The notes below the pieces were generated by a model. That model made no database searches. It was not told the origin of the DNA and was given only the letters and a program-made list of their open reading frames with translations. A stretch of DNA of 64,000 bases from Mesorhizobium sophorae (GTDB taxonomy: Bacteria > Pseudomonadota > Alphaproteobacteria > Rhizobiales > Rhizobiaceae): the NCBI RefSeq assembly GCF_002270415.1, contig NZ_NNRI01000007.1, positions 992,001-1,056,000 of the forward strand, given 5' to 3'. The number at the start of each line of letters is the position of its first letter. Positions within the stretch are counted from its first letter, which is position 1. Below are positions 1 to 9,132 of the stretch, one piece after another. The position numbers and the translations under genes are program-made.

Positions 1-779
1 TCCGTGATCTCACCGGCCATGTCGCCGACATCGGCGGCAAGGTACTCGATCCGGCATCGCTGGCGACGCTGGCCAAGCTCGATCCCAAGTCGCTGCCAGC
101 GGTTTCCGGCAAGCCCCGCATCGGCGCCTGCGTTGCTGGCGCCGGCAAGTTCATCTGCATCGGCCTCAACTATTCCGACCACGCCGCCGAGACCGGCGCC
201 ACCGTGCCGCCGGAGCCAATCATCTTCATGAAGGCAAGCTCGGCCATCGTCGGGCCGGACGACGACGTGCTGATCCCGCGCGGCTCGGTAAAGACCGACT
301 GGGAAGTCGAACTGGCCGTGGTCATCGGCAAGACCGCCAAATACATCAGCGAAGCCGACGCGCTCGACTATGTCGCCGGCTATTGCGTCGCCCACGATGT
401 CTCCGAACGCGCCTTCCAGGCCGAGCGGCAGGGCCAGTGGACCAAGGGCAAGTCCTGCGACACCTTCGGTCCGATCGGCCCGTGGCTGGTGACCAAGGAC
501 GAGGTCGCCGACCCGCAGAACATCAAGATGTGGCTGACCGTCAACGGCAAGACGATGCAGAACGGCTCGACCAAGACCATGGTCTATGGCGTGGCATACC
601 TTGTTTCCTACCTCAGCCAGTTCATGTCGCTACACCCAGGCGACATCATCTCGACCGGCACGCCACCCGGCGTCGGGCTGGGCATGAAGCCGCCGGTGTT
701 TTTGAAGGCCGGTGATGTTGTCGAGCTCGGCATCGAGGGCCTTGGCCAGCAGAAGCAGACGTTCAAGGCTGACGCTTGA
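1..779 (+). CDS. Fumarylacetoacetate hydrolase family protein (5' truncated)
   Basis: This is the C-terminal part of a fumarylacetoacetate hydrolase (FAH) superfamily enzyme; its start lies before the window and complete codons begin at base 3. The visible 258 residues hold the family core: the metal-site pattern around 'DWEVELAVVIG', the 'KSCDTFGPIGPWLV' segment and the 'STGTPPGVGLG' loop. Members cleave or isomerise acyl-pyruvate-type compounds, for example 2-hydroxyhepta-2,4-dienedioate isomerase or ureidoglycolate lyase. The substrate cannot be told from sequence alone. The FAH fold is secure; the exact reaction is not. No other gene of its operon is visible. Confidence 0.9.
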   Translation, partial: RDLTGHVADIGGKVLDPASLATLAKLDPKSLPAVSGKPRIGACVAGAGKFICIGLNYSDHAAETGATVPPEPIIFMKASSAIVGPDDDVLIPRGSVKTDWEVELAVVIGKTAKYISEADALDYVAGYCVAHDVSERAFQAERQGQWTKGKSCDTFGPIGPWLVTKDEVADPQNIKMWLTVNGKTMQNGSTKTMVYGVAYLVSYLSQFMSLHPGDIISTGTPPGVGLGMKPPVFLKAGDVVELGIEGLGQQKQTFKADA

Positions 780-827
780 GCACTAAGGTTCGATAAGTTT
801 GCGCCGCCCCTCATCCGCCTGCCGGCA

Positions 828-908
828 CCTTCTCCCCGTATAGTGACGGGGAGAAGGGAGCGCTCCAACGCTGCCGACCCCCTCTCCCCGTTCTTCACGG
901 GGAGAGGG
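828..908. repeat. REP-like pair of CTTCTCCCCGT palindromes
   Basis: Two stem-loops lie side by side in the convergent gap between the FAH gene and the ABC ATPase gene. The first pairs 828-839 with 846-857 (CCTTCTCCCCGT with its complement) around a 6-nt loop. The second pairs 880-891 with 897-908 (CCCTCTCCCCGT with its complement) around a 5-nt loop. Both have 12-bp stems. Dispersed palindromes of this type are common between rhizobial genes. The position at a convergent gene junction would suit bidirectional termination or mRNA 3' protection, but neither stem has a T-tract. Confidence 0.75.
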
Positions 909-944
909 TAAGGGTGAGGGGCAGCGCCGACCTCTGCAGCGATA

Positions 945-1943
<999 letters not shown>

Positions 1944-1958
1944 GGCTTCGTCCCTGTT

Positions 1959-3020
1959 CTAGAGTTTGACGGCTGCGCCGCTGCGCACGCTCTCGTCTGC
2001 GGCAAGGCAGACAGCGAGCGACTTCACCGCGTCGTCCATGTGCCTGGTGAGATCGATATCCTCGCGGATCGCCTTCAGCACGAAGGCCTGTTCGAGATCG
2101 CAGAGGTCCTGATGGCCGGGCTCGCCCGCCATCGACAGCATTTCGTCCGGCTTGGCGAACTTGCCGTCCGGGCCGGTCGCCGCACTGTGCAGGCGAATGG
2201 TCGAGGTCTTGGTGTGGGTATCGATGTCATCGGACTTCACACCCTCCTTCATGACGATCGACACGCAGCCATTGGGCGAAATGACGTCCTTCACGAAGAA
2301 GGCCGTTTCCGAAATCATCGGACCCCAGCCGGCTTCGTACCAGCCGACCGAACCGTCATCGAACAGCACCTGCAGATGGCCGTAATTGTACATCGAGGGC
2401 GCGATCTCCTCGCTCATCCGCAACCCCATGCCGCGCACCTCGACCGGCCTGGCGTCGGTGATCTGCAGCATCACGTCGAGATAGTGCACGCCGCAGTCGA
2501 CGATCGGCGACGTCGTCTGCATCAACTGCTTGTGCGTGTCCCAGGTATGGCCGGAGGATTGCTGGTTGAGGTTCATGCGGAAGACATAGGGGCCGCCGAG
2601 CTTACGCGCCTCGGCGATCAGCCTGATCCAGGACGGGTGATGGCGCAGGATGTAGCCGATTACCAGTTTTCTGCCATTGGCCTTGGCGGCCGCGACAACG
2701 CGTTTGGCATCGGCCACAGTCGTCGCCAACGGCTTTTCGACGAAGACATGGCAGCCGGCCTCGAACGCCTTCACCGCATAGTCGGCATGGCTGTCGGAAT
2801 AGGTGGCGATACAGGCGACGTCGGGCTTCTCGTCGCGCAAAGCCTCGTCGAAGGAACGCCTGATGCCATAGCCTGAAAGCCCTTCCGGCAGCGGCACATC
2901 GGAGCGGTTGACCAGTGCCGCGATCTGAAAACCCGGATTGGTGTGATAGGCCAGCGCGTGGCTGCGGCCCATATTGCCAAGGCCGGCGACGACGACGCGA
3001 AGGGGTGCTTGCGAACTCAC
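1959..3020 (-). CDS. Gfo/Idh/MocA family oxidoreductase
   Basis: NAD(P)-dependent sugar oxidoreductase of about 353 aa. The N-terminal Rossmann motif is GLGNMG (residues 13-18 from the GTG start) and the conserved 'VEKPLATT' follows, as in glucose-fructose oxidoreductase and inositol dehydrogenase relatives. I chose the GTG at 3020 because it overlaps the stop of the upstream permease as GTGA; the frame stays open upstream but would run deep into the permease gene. Lying between permease and ATPase genes of the amino-sugar operon, it probably modifies the imported sugar or a glycoside. The precise substrate is unknown. Confidence 0.85.
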   Translation of the reverse strand: MSSQAPLRVVVAGLGNMGRSHALAYHTNPGFQIAALVNRSDVPLPEGLSGYGIRRSFDEALRDEKPDVACIATYSDSHADYAVKAFEAGCHVFVEKPLATTVADAKRVVAAAKANGRKLVIGYILRHHPSWIRLIAEARKLGGPYVFRMNLNQQSSGHTWDTHKQLMQTTSPIVDCGVHYLDVMLQITDARPVEVRGMGLRMSEEIAPSMYNYGHLQVLFDDGSVGWYEAGWGPMISETAFFVKDVISPNGCVSIVMKEGVKSDDIDTHTKTSTIRLHSAATGPDGKFAKPDEMLSMAGEPGHQDLCDLEQAFVLKAIREDIDLTRHMDDAVKSLAVCLAADESVRSGAAVKL

Positions 3021-3856
3021 TTGACGGCTCCCGAGGTGATGCCGCGGATCAGCTGCCGCGAGAAGATGACGTAGAGGATCAGCACCGGCATGATCGCCAG
3101 CGAGAGTGCGGCCAGGATCGCGTTCCAGTTGGTGACGAACTGGCCGAGGAACAATTGCGCGCCGAGCGTCACCGTCTTGGTCTCTTCCGACGGGGCCAGG
3201 ATCAGCGGGAACCACAGGTCGTTCCAGATCGGGATCATGGTGAAGACGGCGACGGTCGCCATAGACGGCCTGACCAGCGGCAGCACCAGCCGGAAGAAGA
3301 TGGTGTATTCGGACAGCCCGTCGATGCGGCCGGCGTTCTTCAGGTCGTCGGACACCTGCTTCATGAATTCCGACAGGATGAAGATGGCGAGCGGCAGGCC
3401 TTGCGCGGTGTAGACCAGGATCAGCGCCGTCAGCGTGTTGACCAGCCCGCTCGCTACCATCAGCTGCAGGATGGCGACGGTGCCGAGGCGGATCGGGATC
3501 ATGATGCCGAGCGCCAGATAGAGCCCCATCAGCGAGTTGCCGCGAAAGCGGTATTCCGACAGCGCAAAGGCGGCCATGGCGCCGAACAGAAGCACGAAGA
3601 ACAGTGACGCGACGGTGACGACGAGGCTGTTCTGGAAATAGTGGATGAAATCGCCCTGGCCGATGACGGTGGTGTAGCCGATCAGGTCGAAGGTTTTTGG
3701 CGTCGGCGGCGTCAGCGGCGCGCCGAAGATGCCGGCGCGGGACTTGAACGAATTCATGATGACGAGGATCACCGGAAACAGCGCGATCGCCGTATAGGTC
3801 AACAGGATTGCGTGTGCGCCGATGGTGCGGGGCAGGGAACGGGTGGCGGTGCTCAT
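3017..3856 (-). CDS. Sugar ABC transporter permease, second subunit (MalG/UgpE type)
   Basis: Inner-membrane permease of about 279 aa, with multiple hydrophobic spans and a binding-protein-dependent transport loop around 'NAGRIDGLSEYTIFFRLVLP' (the EAA region that contacts the ATPase). The ATG at 3856 follows a purine-rich stretch (GAGGGGCAAGAG) and lies 10 bp after the stop of the first permease. The longer open frame to 3928 would overlap that gene. It ends in a GTGA overlap with the oxidoreductase. It pairs with the permease at 3867-4796 to form the membrane channel of the operon's importer. Confidence 0.9.
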   Translation of the reverse strand: MSTATRSLPRTIGAHAILLTYTAIALFPVILVIMNSFKSRAGIFGAPLTPPTPKTFDLIGYTTVIGQGDFIHYFQNSLVVTVASLFFVLLFGAMAAFALSEYRFRGNSLMGLYLALGIMIPIRLGTVAILQLMVASGLVNTLTALILVYTAQGLPLAIFILSEFMKQVSDDLKNAGRIDGLSEYTIFFRLVLPLVRPSMATVAVFTMIPIWNDLWFPLILAPSEETKTVTLGAQLFLGQFVTNWNAILAALSLAIMPVLILYVIFSRQLIRGITSGAVK

Positions 3857-3866
3857 CTCTTGCCCC

Positions 3867-4796
3867 TCAGAACTGGTAGCGACGCAGGCGCGTCTGCACG
3901 AGGAAGAGATAGACGCAGACGCCGCCAAGGATGATCAGGAACATCATCGTGGCGATCGCCGCGCCCATGTTGGGGTCGCCGACCTGCAACTGGAAGCCGA
4001 AGAAGGCGCGGTAGAGGAAAGTGCCGAGAATATCGGTCGAATAGTTCGGCCCGGCGAGCGCGCCTTGCGCGGTGTAGATCAGGTCGAAGGCGTTGAAATT
4101 GCCGACGAAGGTGAGGATCGAGATGATGCCGATCGACGGCAGGATCAGCGGCAGCTTGATCTTCCAGAACTGCGACATGCCGGTGATGCCGTCGCATTCG
4201 GCTGCCTCGATCACCTCTTCGGGGATCGACAGCAGGGCGGCATAGATCAGCATCATCGGGATGCCGACGAACTGCCATACCGAGATCAGGCTGAGCGCCG
4301 TCAGCGCGTATTCTTCCTTGCCCAGCCAGGGCGTGAACAGGCTTTTCAGGCCGACGAGATCGAGGAGATGCGGCGCCACGCCCCACAAGGGCGACAGGAT
4401 CAGCTTCCAGGCGAAGCCGACGATGACGAAGGACAGGATGGTCGGCACGAAGATCGCCGTGCGGTAGAAGGCCGAGAATCTCAGTCTCGGGCTGGACAGA
4501 AGTGCAGCCAGCATGACGCCGATCGGGTTCTGCACCAGCATGTGGATGATGAAGAACCAGGTGTTGTTCCTCAGGGCGTTCCAGAAATTCACCGACCAGT
4601 TGGGGTCGCCGAACAACGTGCGGAAGTTTTCCAGCCCGACGAACACCTGGTGCTGCTCGATGTTGCGGAACAGCGACAGCTGCAGTGTGCCGGCCAGCGG
4701 CAGGATCATGATCGCCGTATAGACAAGCACCGCCGGCGCCAGGAAGACGCCAACGTGCCAACGGAACGGTCTTTTCGGTCGTGTGTCTGCGGCCAT
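3867..4796 (-). CDS. Sugar ABC transporter permease, first subunit (MalF/UgpA type)
   Basis: Inner-membrane permease of about 309 aa. It has an N-terminal span ('VFLAPAVLVYTAIMILPLAG') and further hydrophobic segments. An EAA-type loop, 'EVIEAAECDGITGMSQFWKI', is typical of MalF-like carbohydrate permeases. I chose the ATG at 4796 as the first Met directly before the cytoplasmic basic stretch and first span; 33 more residues are open upstream but look non-coding. A 255-bp gap with a strong stem-loop separates it from the binding-protein gene. Confidence 0.9.
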   Translation of the reverse strand: MAADTRPKRPFRWHVGVFLAPAVLVYTAIMILPLAGTLQLSLFRNIEQHQVFVGLENFRTLFGDPNWSVNFWNALRNNTWFFIIHMLVQNPIGVMLAALLSSPRLRFSAFYRTAIFVPTILSFVIVGFAWKLILSPLWGVAPHLLDLVGLKSLFTPWLGKEEYALTALSLISVWQFVGIPMMLIYAALLSIPEEVIEAAECDGITGMSQFWKIKLPLILPSIGIISILTFVGNFNAFDLIYTAQGALAGPNYSTDILGTFLYRAFFGFQLQVGDPNMGAAIATMMFLIILGGVCVYLFLVQTRLRRYQF

Positions 4797-5006
4797 GAGT
4801 TCGGTCCCCGCCGTCTCTCGGTTCCAAATGGGTGTTGATCTAGATGATGCCTCGATGCACGGCCCGAACATTCTTGCCCGGTGCGGCAAGAACAAAGGCC
4901 TGCGACTGATCAGCTAGCCTTCCCCAAGAAAAGCAAGGGTAAGGCCGAGAGGCGGTGCCGACAATCGCTATCTGAACGGGCGCAATCTGAAGAACCAGGG
5001 TAGTCC

Positions 5007-5038
5007 GAGACCGGCCAGGCGTACGCCCGGCCGATCTC
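5007..5038 (-). promoter_or_regulatory. Intercistronic stem-loop after the binding-protein gene
   Basis: A 32-nt near-perfect inverted repeat starts 13 nt beyond the binding-protein stop codon, with arms GAGACCGGCC and GGCCGATCTC around a GC-rich centre. No T-run follows in the direction of transcription. Such hairpins between binding-protein and permease genes of ABC operons are known to stabilise the upstream message or partly terminate, giving more binding protein than permease. That role here is inferred. Confidence 0.6.
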
Positions 5039-5051
5039 GTTGCCTGAGCTC

Positions 5052-6311
5052 TTACTTCGCCGGCTTGTACCAGCTGTCGAGGCCGGTCTGCAGCTTCTTG
5101 GCCGCAGCTTCCGGGGTGTCGGTGCCGTTGATGACGTTGGCCGATTCAACCCACGTCTCGTTTTCGAGGTTCGGCGTGCCGCGCGACAGGATCTGGTAGG
5201 TCGAGCGGATCGTCGACTTGCACTTGCCGCGCCAGGAGACGAATTCCTGCGCAAGCGGGTCTGCCATCTTCACCGGCGAGGAGTTCAGGCTGAAGAAGCC
5301 TGGCAGCGCGTTGGCGTAGATGGTGGCGAAATCCGGCGAGGCGACCCAGGACAGGAAGGTCTTGGCCGCATCGGCGTTTTTCGAAGCTGCATTCAGGCCC
5401 ATGCCGATGTCGGTATGGTCGGAGATGTAGCAGGTGTCGCCGGCTTTCTCGACCGGCGGCGGGAAGGCGCCCATCTTGAACTGGGCCTGGGTGTTGAACA
5501 GGCCGATTTCCCAAGAACCGGCCGGGTAGATGGCGGCGCGGCCAAGCGTGAACAGGTTCTGGCTGTCCGGATAGGTCTGTGCTTCGAAGCCGTCGCCGAG
5601 ATACGGCTTCCACTTGGCCAGTTCCTCATACGGCGCGACCCAATCCTTGTCGGTCAGCTTCTGGTCGCCCTTGATCAAGGCAGCGCGGCCGTCCTCGCCC
5701 TTCCAGTAGTTGGGGCCGATATTCTGGTAGCCCATGGTCGCGGCTTCCCAGAGATCCTTGGTGCCCATCGCCATCGGGATGTAGGTGCCGTCGGCCTTGA
5801 TCTTGTCGAGCGCGGCGAAGAACTCGTCGCGGGTCTCCGGCACCTTGATGCCGAGCTTGTCGAAGGCGTCCTTGTTGTAGATGAAGCCGTGGATGACCGA
5901 GGCCATCGGCACGCAGAAGCTCGCCTTGCCGTCGTCGGTCTGCCAGGCGGACTTGGCCACCGGCGAGAAGTTCTCCATACCGGGCAGCGCCGAGAGGTCG
6001 GCAAGGTTGCCCTTCTTGAACAGTTCAAGCGACTTGTCGAACGGGCGGCAGGTGATCAGGTCGCCCGCCGAGCCGGCGGCGAGCTTGGCGCCAAGGGCGG
6101 CGTCATACTCGGTCGGTGCCGACGGTGCGAACACCACCTTGATACCCGGGTTCTTGGCTTCGAAGGCCGGGATCAGCTTGTCCTTCCAGATGGCAAGGTC
6201 GTCACCGCGCCAGCTTTCGATGTTGAGCGTTACGTCTGCAGCATTAGCCACCCCGGCCGAGCCGAGAATGCTGGTGCCCAGAAGCAGTGCCGTCAGTAGT
6301 TTCGTTGTCAT
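5052..6311 (-). CDS. Extracellular sugar-binding protein of ABC transporter
   Basis: Periplasmic solute-binding protein of 419 aa in the carbohydrate family 1 (MalE/UgpB-like). The first ~25 residues are a Sec signal peptide (basic start, hydrophobic core 'LLTALLLGTSILGSAGV', likely cleavage at ANA-AD). The mature part has the typical 'AFEAKNPGIKVVF' and 'YNKDAFDKLG' segments. It starts 2 bp after murQ stops and precedes the permease genes, so it is the substrate receptor of this importer. From the operon partners the ligand is probably an N-acetylated amino sugar or a muropeptide-derived sugar; the sequence alone does not define it. Confidence 0.92.
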   Translation of the reverse strand: MTTKLLTALLLGTSILGSAGVANAADVTLNIESWRGDDLAIWKDKLIPAFEAKNPGIKVVFAPSAPTEYDAALGAKLAAGSAGDLITCRPFDKSLELFKKGNLADLSALPGMENFSPVAKSAWQTDDGKASFCVPMASVIHGFIYNKDAFDKLGIKVPETRDEFFAALDKIKADGTYIPMAMGTKDLWEAATMGYQNIGPNYWKGEDGRAALIKGDQKLTDKDWVAPYEELAKWKPYLGDGFEAQTYPDSQNLFTLGRAAIYPAGSWEIGLFNTQAQFKMGAFPPPVEKAGDTCYISDHTDIGMGLNAASKNADAAKTFLSWVASPDFATIYANALPGFFSLNSSPVKMADPLAQEFVSWRGKCKSTIRSTYQILSRGTPNLENETWVESANVINGTDTPEAAAKKLQTGLDSWYKPAK

Positions 6312-6313
6312 AC

Positions 6314-7273
6314 TCAGTCTCCCTGTTGACCTTTTTCAGGTTCGGTTTTGATGAGAACAGAGGCAGCGCGCCCCTTGCTCCCCTCGATCGCGGAAAGCGC
6401 CGGCCTCAGCTTCTGGCCGGTTCCTTCCAGCAGTTTCTCCGCCGCATCGGCGCTGTCGGCGCCGGCGGCGAGCAGAATGGCGGTCTTGACCGCGCCGCCG
6501 CTCTTCTCGAGCAGGCGCGCCGCTTCGTCCCTGCCGCGCCCGCTGACGGCGGCGACGATGCGAGCCGCGCGGTCGCGCAGCTTGATGTTGTCGGCCATCA
6601 GGTTGACCATGTAGCCGTCATGCACATGGCCGAGATGGACGGCGGTCAGCGTCGACAGCATGTTGAGCGCGATCTTCTGGGCGGTGCCGGCGCCCATGCG
6701 CGTCGAGCCGGCAATCAGTTCCGGCGGCGTTTCGAGCAGGATGGCGGTTTCGGCCTGCCGCAGCAGGGCCGAGTCCCGGTTGTTGGCGATGCCGATGGTG
6801 GCGGCCCCGCGACGGGCGGCTTCCTCGATGGCCCGGACCGCATAGGGCGTCGTGCCGCTGGCCGAAATGGCGATCAGGCAATCGCCCTTGCCGATGCCAG
6901 CATTGATGACGGCTGCTGCCGCCTCCTCGGTGTCGTCCTCTGGACCGCCGGCCAATGTCCGGAAGGCTTCGTCGCCGCCGGCGATCAGGATGGCGATGCG
7001 GTCGCGGTGAATGCCGAAGGTGCCCGGAAGCTCAAGCGCATCGGCCAGCGCCATCAGGCCTGAACTGCCGGCCGCGGCATAGGCAAGCTTGCCGCCGCTG
7101 CTCAACCTGCCGGCGATGATCTCGGCCGCCCTGGCAATGGAGGGAATGGCGTGGCGCACGACTTTTGCAGCCTCGATCTGCGCGTCGGCCAAAGAAGAAA
7201 GGATGGCGTCCGGGGCCTGGATATCCAGCCCCTCGGCATTTTGGTGAAGCGCTTCGGTGCGCGTTTCGGCCAT
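6314..7273 (-). CDS. murQ: N-acetylmuramic acid 6-phosphate etherase
   Basis: SIS-domain lyase of about 319 aa that cleaves the D-lactyl ether of MurNAc-6-phosphate to give GlcNAc-6-phosphate and D-lactate. The family segments 'AAAGSSGLMALADALELPGT', 'ISASGTTPY' and 'GSTRMGAGTAQKIALNMLST' are all present. The ATG at 7273 follows a good ribosome site (GGAGGAACCGGG); a longer open frame to 7315 would cover the operator. It is the first gene of the leftward operon and diverges from the kinase gene. With nagA and the deaminase opposite, it places peptidoglycan-derived sugars among the likely substrates. Confidence 0.93.
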   Translation of the reverse strand: MAETRTEALHQNAEGLDIQAPDAILSSLADAQIEAAKVVRHAIPSIARAAEIIAGRLSSGGKLAYAAAGSSGLMALADALELPGTFGIHRDRIAILIAGGDEAFRTLAGGPEDDTEEAAAAVINAGIGKGDCLIAISASGTTPYAVRAIEEAARRGAATIGIANNRDSALLRQAETAILLETPPELIAGSTRMGAGTAQKIALNMLSTLTAVHLGHVHDGYMVNLMADNIKLRDRAARIVAAVSGRGRDEAARLLEKSGGAVKTAILLAAGADSADAAEKLLEGTGQKLRPALSAIEGSKGRAASVLIKTEPEKGQQGD

Positions 7274-7296
7274 CCCGGTTCCTCCAATGCGGAAAC

Positions 7297-7314
7297 AATA
7301 CCAAAAAAATACCA
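7297..7314 (-). promoter_or_regulatory. TGGTATT-N4-TGGTATT operator before murQ
   Basis: On the minus strand this reads TGGTATT-TTTT-TGGTATT, a perfect tandem repeat ending 23 bp before the murQ start codon. The same motif with a different 4-nt spacer stands before the divergent kinase gene. From memory, this is the box form described for NagQ-type GntR regulators of N-acetylglucosamine genes in Xanthomonas. The GntR gene at 8350 is the obvious candidate binder. Confidence 0.8.
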
Positions 7315-7431
7315 CTTGTCCACATGCATTAACGAATTCGCTGGTCGGAAATCACTGAGCCGGCGAAATGCCTAGAGTTTTCAATAAAATACGGCTTAAT
7401 CTTTTTGAAACGGAAATTAACTCTTGGCTAT

Positions 7432-7449
7432 TGGTATTTTATTGGTATT
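7432..7449 (+). promoter_or_regulatory. TGGTATT-N4-TGGTATT operator before the kinase gene
   Basis: The sequence reads TGGTATT-TTAT-TGGTATT on the plus strand, ending 22 bp before the GTG start of the kinase gene and just before its ribosome site. It mirrors the operator at 7297-7314 in orientation and distance, so one regulator can control both operons. The DNA between the sites is AT-rich and should hold both promoters. Confidence 0.8.
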
Positions 7450-7471
7450 ATCCGCCCGGAGGAGAAATCGC

Positions 7472-8353
7472 GTGAATTTCGTGCTCGGCATCGATGGCGG
7501 CGGCACCAGCTGCAGGGCCGCCTTGGCAACCGCGGATGGCGCCGTCATAGGCCGCGCCAAGAGCGGTGCCGCCAACATCCGCACCGATCTCACCGGCGCC
7601 CGGTCGAACATCGTCGAGGCGGCGAGGCAGGCGTTCGTCGCCGCCGGACAGGATCCGGAGCTGATCCCGCAGACACCGGCCATCCTCGGCCTTGCCGGCG
7701 CCAATGTCGGCACCTACCGGCAGCAACTCGAAGCGATCCTGCCGTTCAGCATCAGCCGTGTCGAGACCGACGCCGAGATTGCGCTGGAAGGGGCCGTCGG
7801 CGCCGGCGACGGCGCCATGGCGATCCTCGGCACCGGCACCGCCTATATGGCGCGCAAGAACGGCAAGTCGCGCGCCATCGGCGGCTGGGGCTTTCAGGTC
7901 GGCGACCAGGGCAGCGGCGCCCGCATCGGACGCGACCTGCTCGAACAGACGCTGCTTGCCTATGACGGCGTCCGCGAGGGCTCGCCGCTGACGCAGAGCA
8001 TGCTGGCGGTCTTCCGCAACAATCCGCAGGATGTGGTCGAATTCACCACCAATGCCAAGCCCGGCGATTTCGGCGGCTTCGCGCCCAAGGTCTTCGAGCA
8101 TGCCGAAAAGGGCGACAGCGTTGCCAACTGGATCCTGGACAGGGTGGTCGCCGATGTCGAAGCCGCGCTCGGCGCGCTCGACCTTGCGGACGACGCGCCG
8201 CTGTGCCTGCTCGGCGGCCTGGCGCCGCTTTACGCGTCGCGCCTTTCGGTCCGCTACCGGGCGCTGCTGAAGCCACCGCTCGACGATGCGCTGGGCGGCG
8301 CCGTGCAGATGGCGGCCCGGCTTTTCGCCGGGACAGTGGAGGCGGCTCGATGA
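7472..8353 (+). CDS. N-acetylglucosamine kinase-type BadF/BadG/BcrA/BcrD ATPase
   Basis: Sugar kinase of the ASKHA fold, 293 aa, probably phosphorylating GlcNAc and/or MurNAc at O6. The N-terminal phosphate loop is 'LGIDGGGTSCRAAL', a second motif is 'ILGTGTAYMA', and 'GGWGFQVGDQGSGARIGRD' matches the GlcNAc-kinase-like branch. The GTG at 7472 is preceded by GGAGGAG; 16 more residues are open upstream, but the ATG there lies before the operator. It is first in the rightward operon and its stop overlaps the next start as ATGA. MurQ and NagA both need 6-phosphorylated sugars, so this kinase fills the step between the ABC importer and those enzymes. Confidence 0.88.
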   Translation: MNFVLGIDGGGTSCRAALATADGAVIGRAKSGAANIRTDLTGARSNIVEAARQAFVAAGQDPELIPQTPAILGLAGANVGTYRQQLEAILPFSISRVETDAEIALEGAVGAGDGAMAILGTGTAYMARKNGKSRAIGGWGFQVGDQGSGARIGRDLLEQTLLAYDGVREGSPLTQSMLAVFRNNPQDVVEFTTNAKPGDFGGFAPKVFEHAEKGDSVANWILDRVVADVEAALGALDLADDAPLCLLGGLAPLYASRLSVRYRALLKPPLDDALGGAVQMAARLFAGTVEAAR

Positions 8354-9132
8354 ACGATACCGCCGACCAGATCTTCGCCATGCTGAAACAGTCGTCGCAA
8401 AGCGGTGCGCCACTTTATCTGCAACTCAGGAAAAGCATCGAGGACGCCGTCAATCGCGGTCTGATCGGACCGGGCGACGCACTGCCCTCGGAGCGTGACA
8501 TCGCCAGCAAGGCCGACATTTCGCGCGTCACCGTGCGCAAGGCGGTGCAGGACCTGGTCAAGGGCGGCATCCTGGTGCAACGCCATGGCTCCGGCACGTT
8601 CGTGGCGCCGCGCATGGAGCGCGTCGAGCAGTCGCTGTCGCGGCTGACCTCGTTTACCGAGGACATGGCGCGGCGCGGCATGGCGGTGCGTTCGGCCTGG
8701 CTCGACCGCGGCCTTTATGCGCCCTCGCCCGACGAGATGATGGTGCTCGGCCTGTCGTCGAACGAACTGGTGGCGCGGGTGGCGCGCCTGCGTATCGCCA
8801 ACGACACGCCGCTGGCGATCGAACGCGCCTCGCTGTCGGCCAGCGTGCTGCCCGACCCGGCGGGAATAGGTTCCTCGCTCTATGCGGCGCTGGAATTGAC
8901 CGGCAACCGGCCGGTGCGGGCGGTGCAGCGCATCTCCGCCGCCAACCTCGGCGACGGCGACGCGCGCCTGCTCGAGGTGCCGCCGGGCATTGCCGGCCTG
9001 CACATCGAACGCATCTCCTATCTGGCGAGCGGCAAGGTGATCGAATTCACCCGTTCCATCTACAGAGGCGACGCCTATGATTTCGTCGCCGAACTGCGGC
9101 TGACAGGGCCGAGCGAAGAGGGCCGACCATGA
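8350..9132 (+). CDS. GntR family transcriptional regulator (HutC/NagR-like)
   Basis: DNA-binding regulator of 260 aa. The N-terminal winged helix shows 'LPSERDIASKADISRVTVRKAV' and 'QRHGSGTFV', and a C-terminal UTRA ligand-binding domain ends with 'FTRSIYRGDAYDFVAEL'. UTRA-type GntR proteins usually sense phosphorylated sugars such as GlcNAc-6-P. It overlaps the kinase stop and the next start as ATGA. It probably binds the two TGGTATT tandem boxes in the divergent promoter region, which would make it functionally NagQ-like. The ligand is inferred. Confidence 0.9.
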   Translation: MNDTADQIFAMLKQSSQSGAPLYLQLRKSIEDAVNRGLIGPGDALPSERDIASKADISRVTVRKAVQDLVKGGILVQRHGSGTFVAPRMERVEQSLSRLTSFTEDMARRGMAVRSAWLDRGLYAPSPDEMMVLGLSSNELVARVARLRIANDTPLAIERASLSASVLPDPAGIGSSLYAALELTGNRPVRAVQRISAANLGDGDARLLEVPPGIAGLHIERISYLASGKVIEFTRSIYRGDAYDFVAELRLTGPSEEGRP

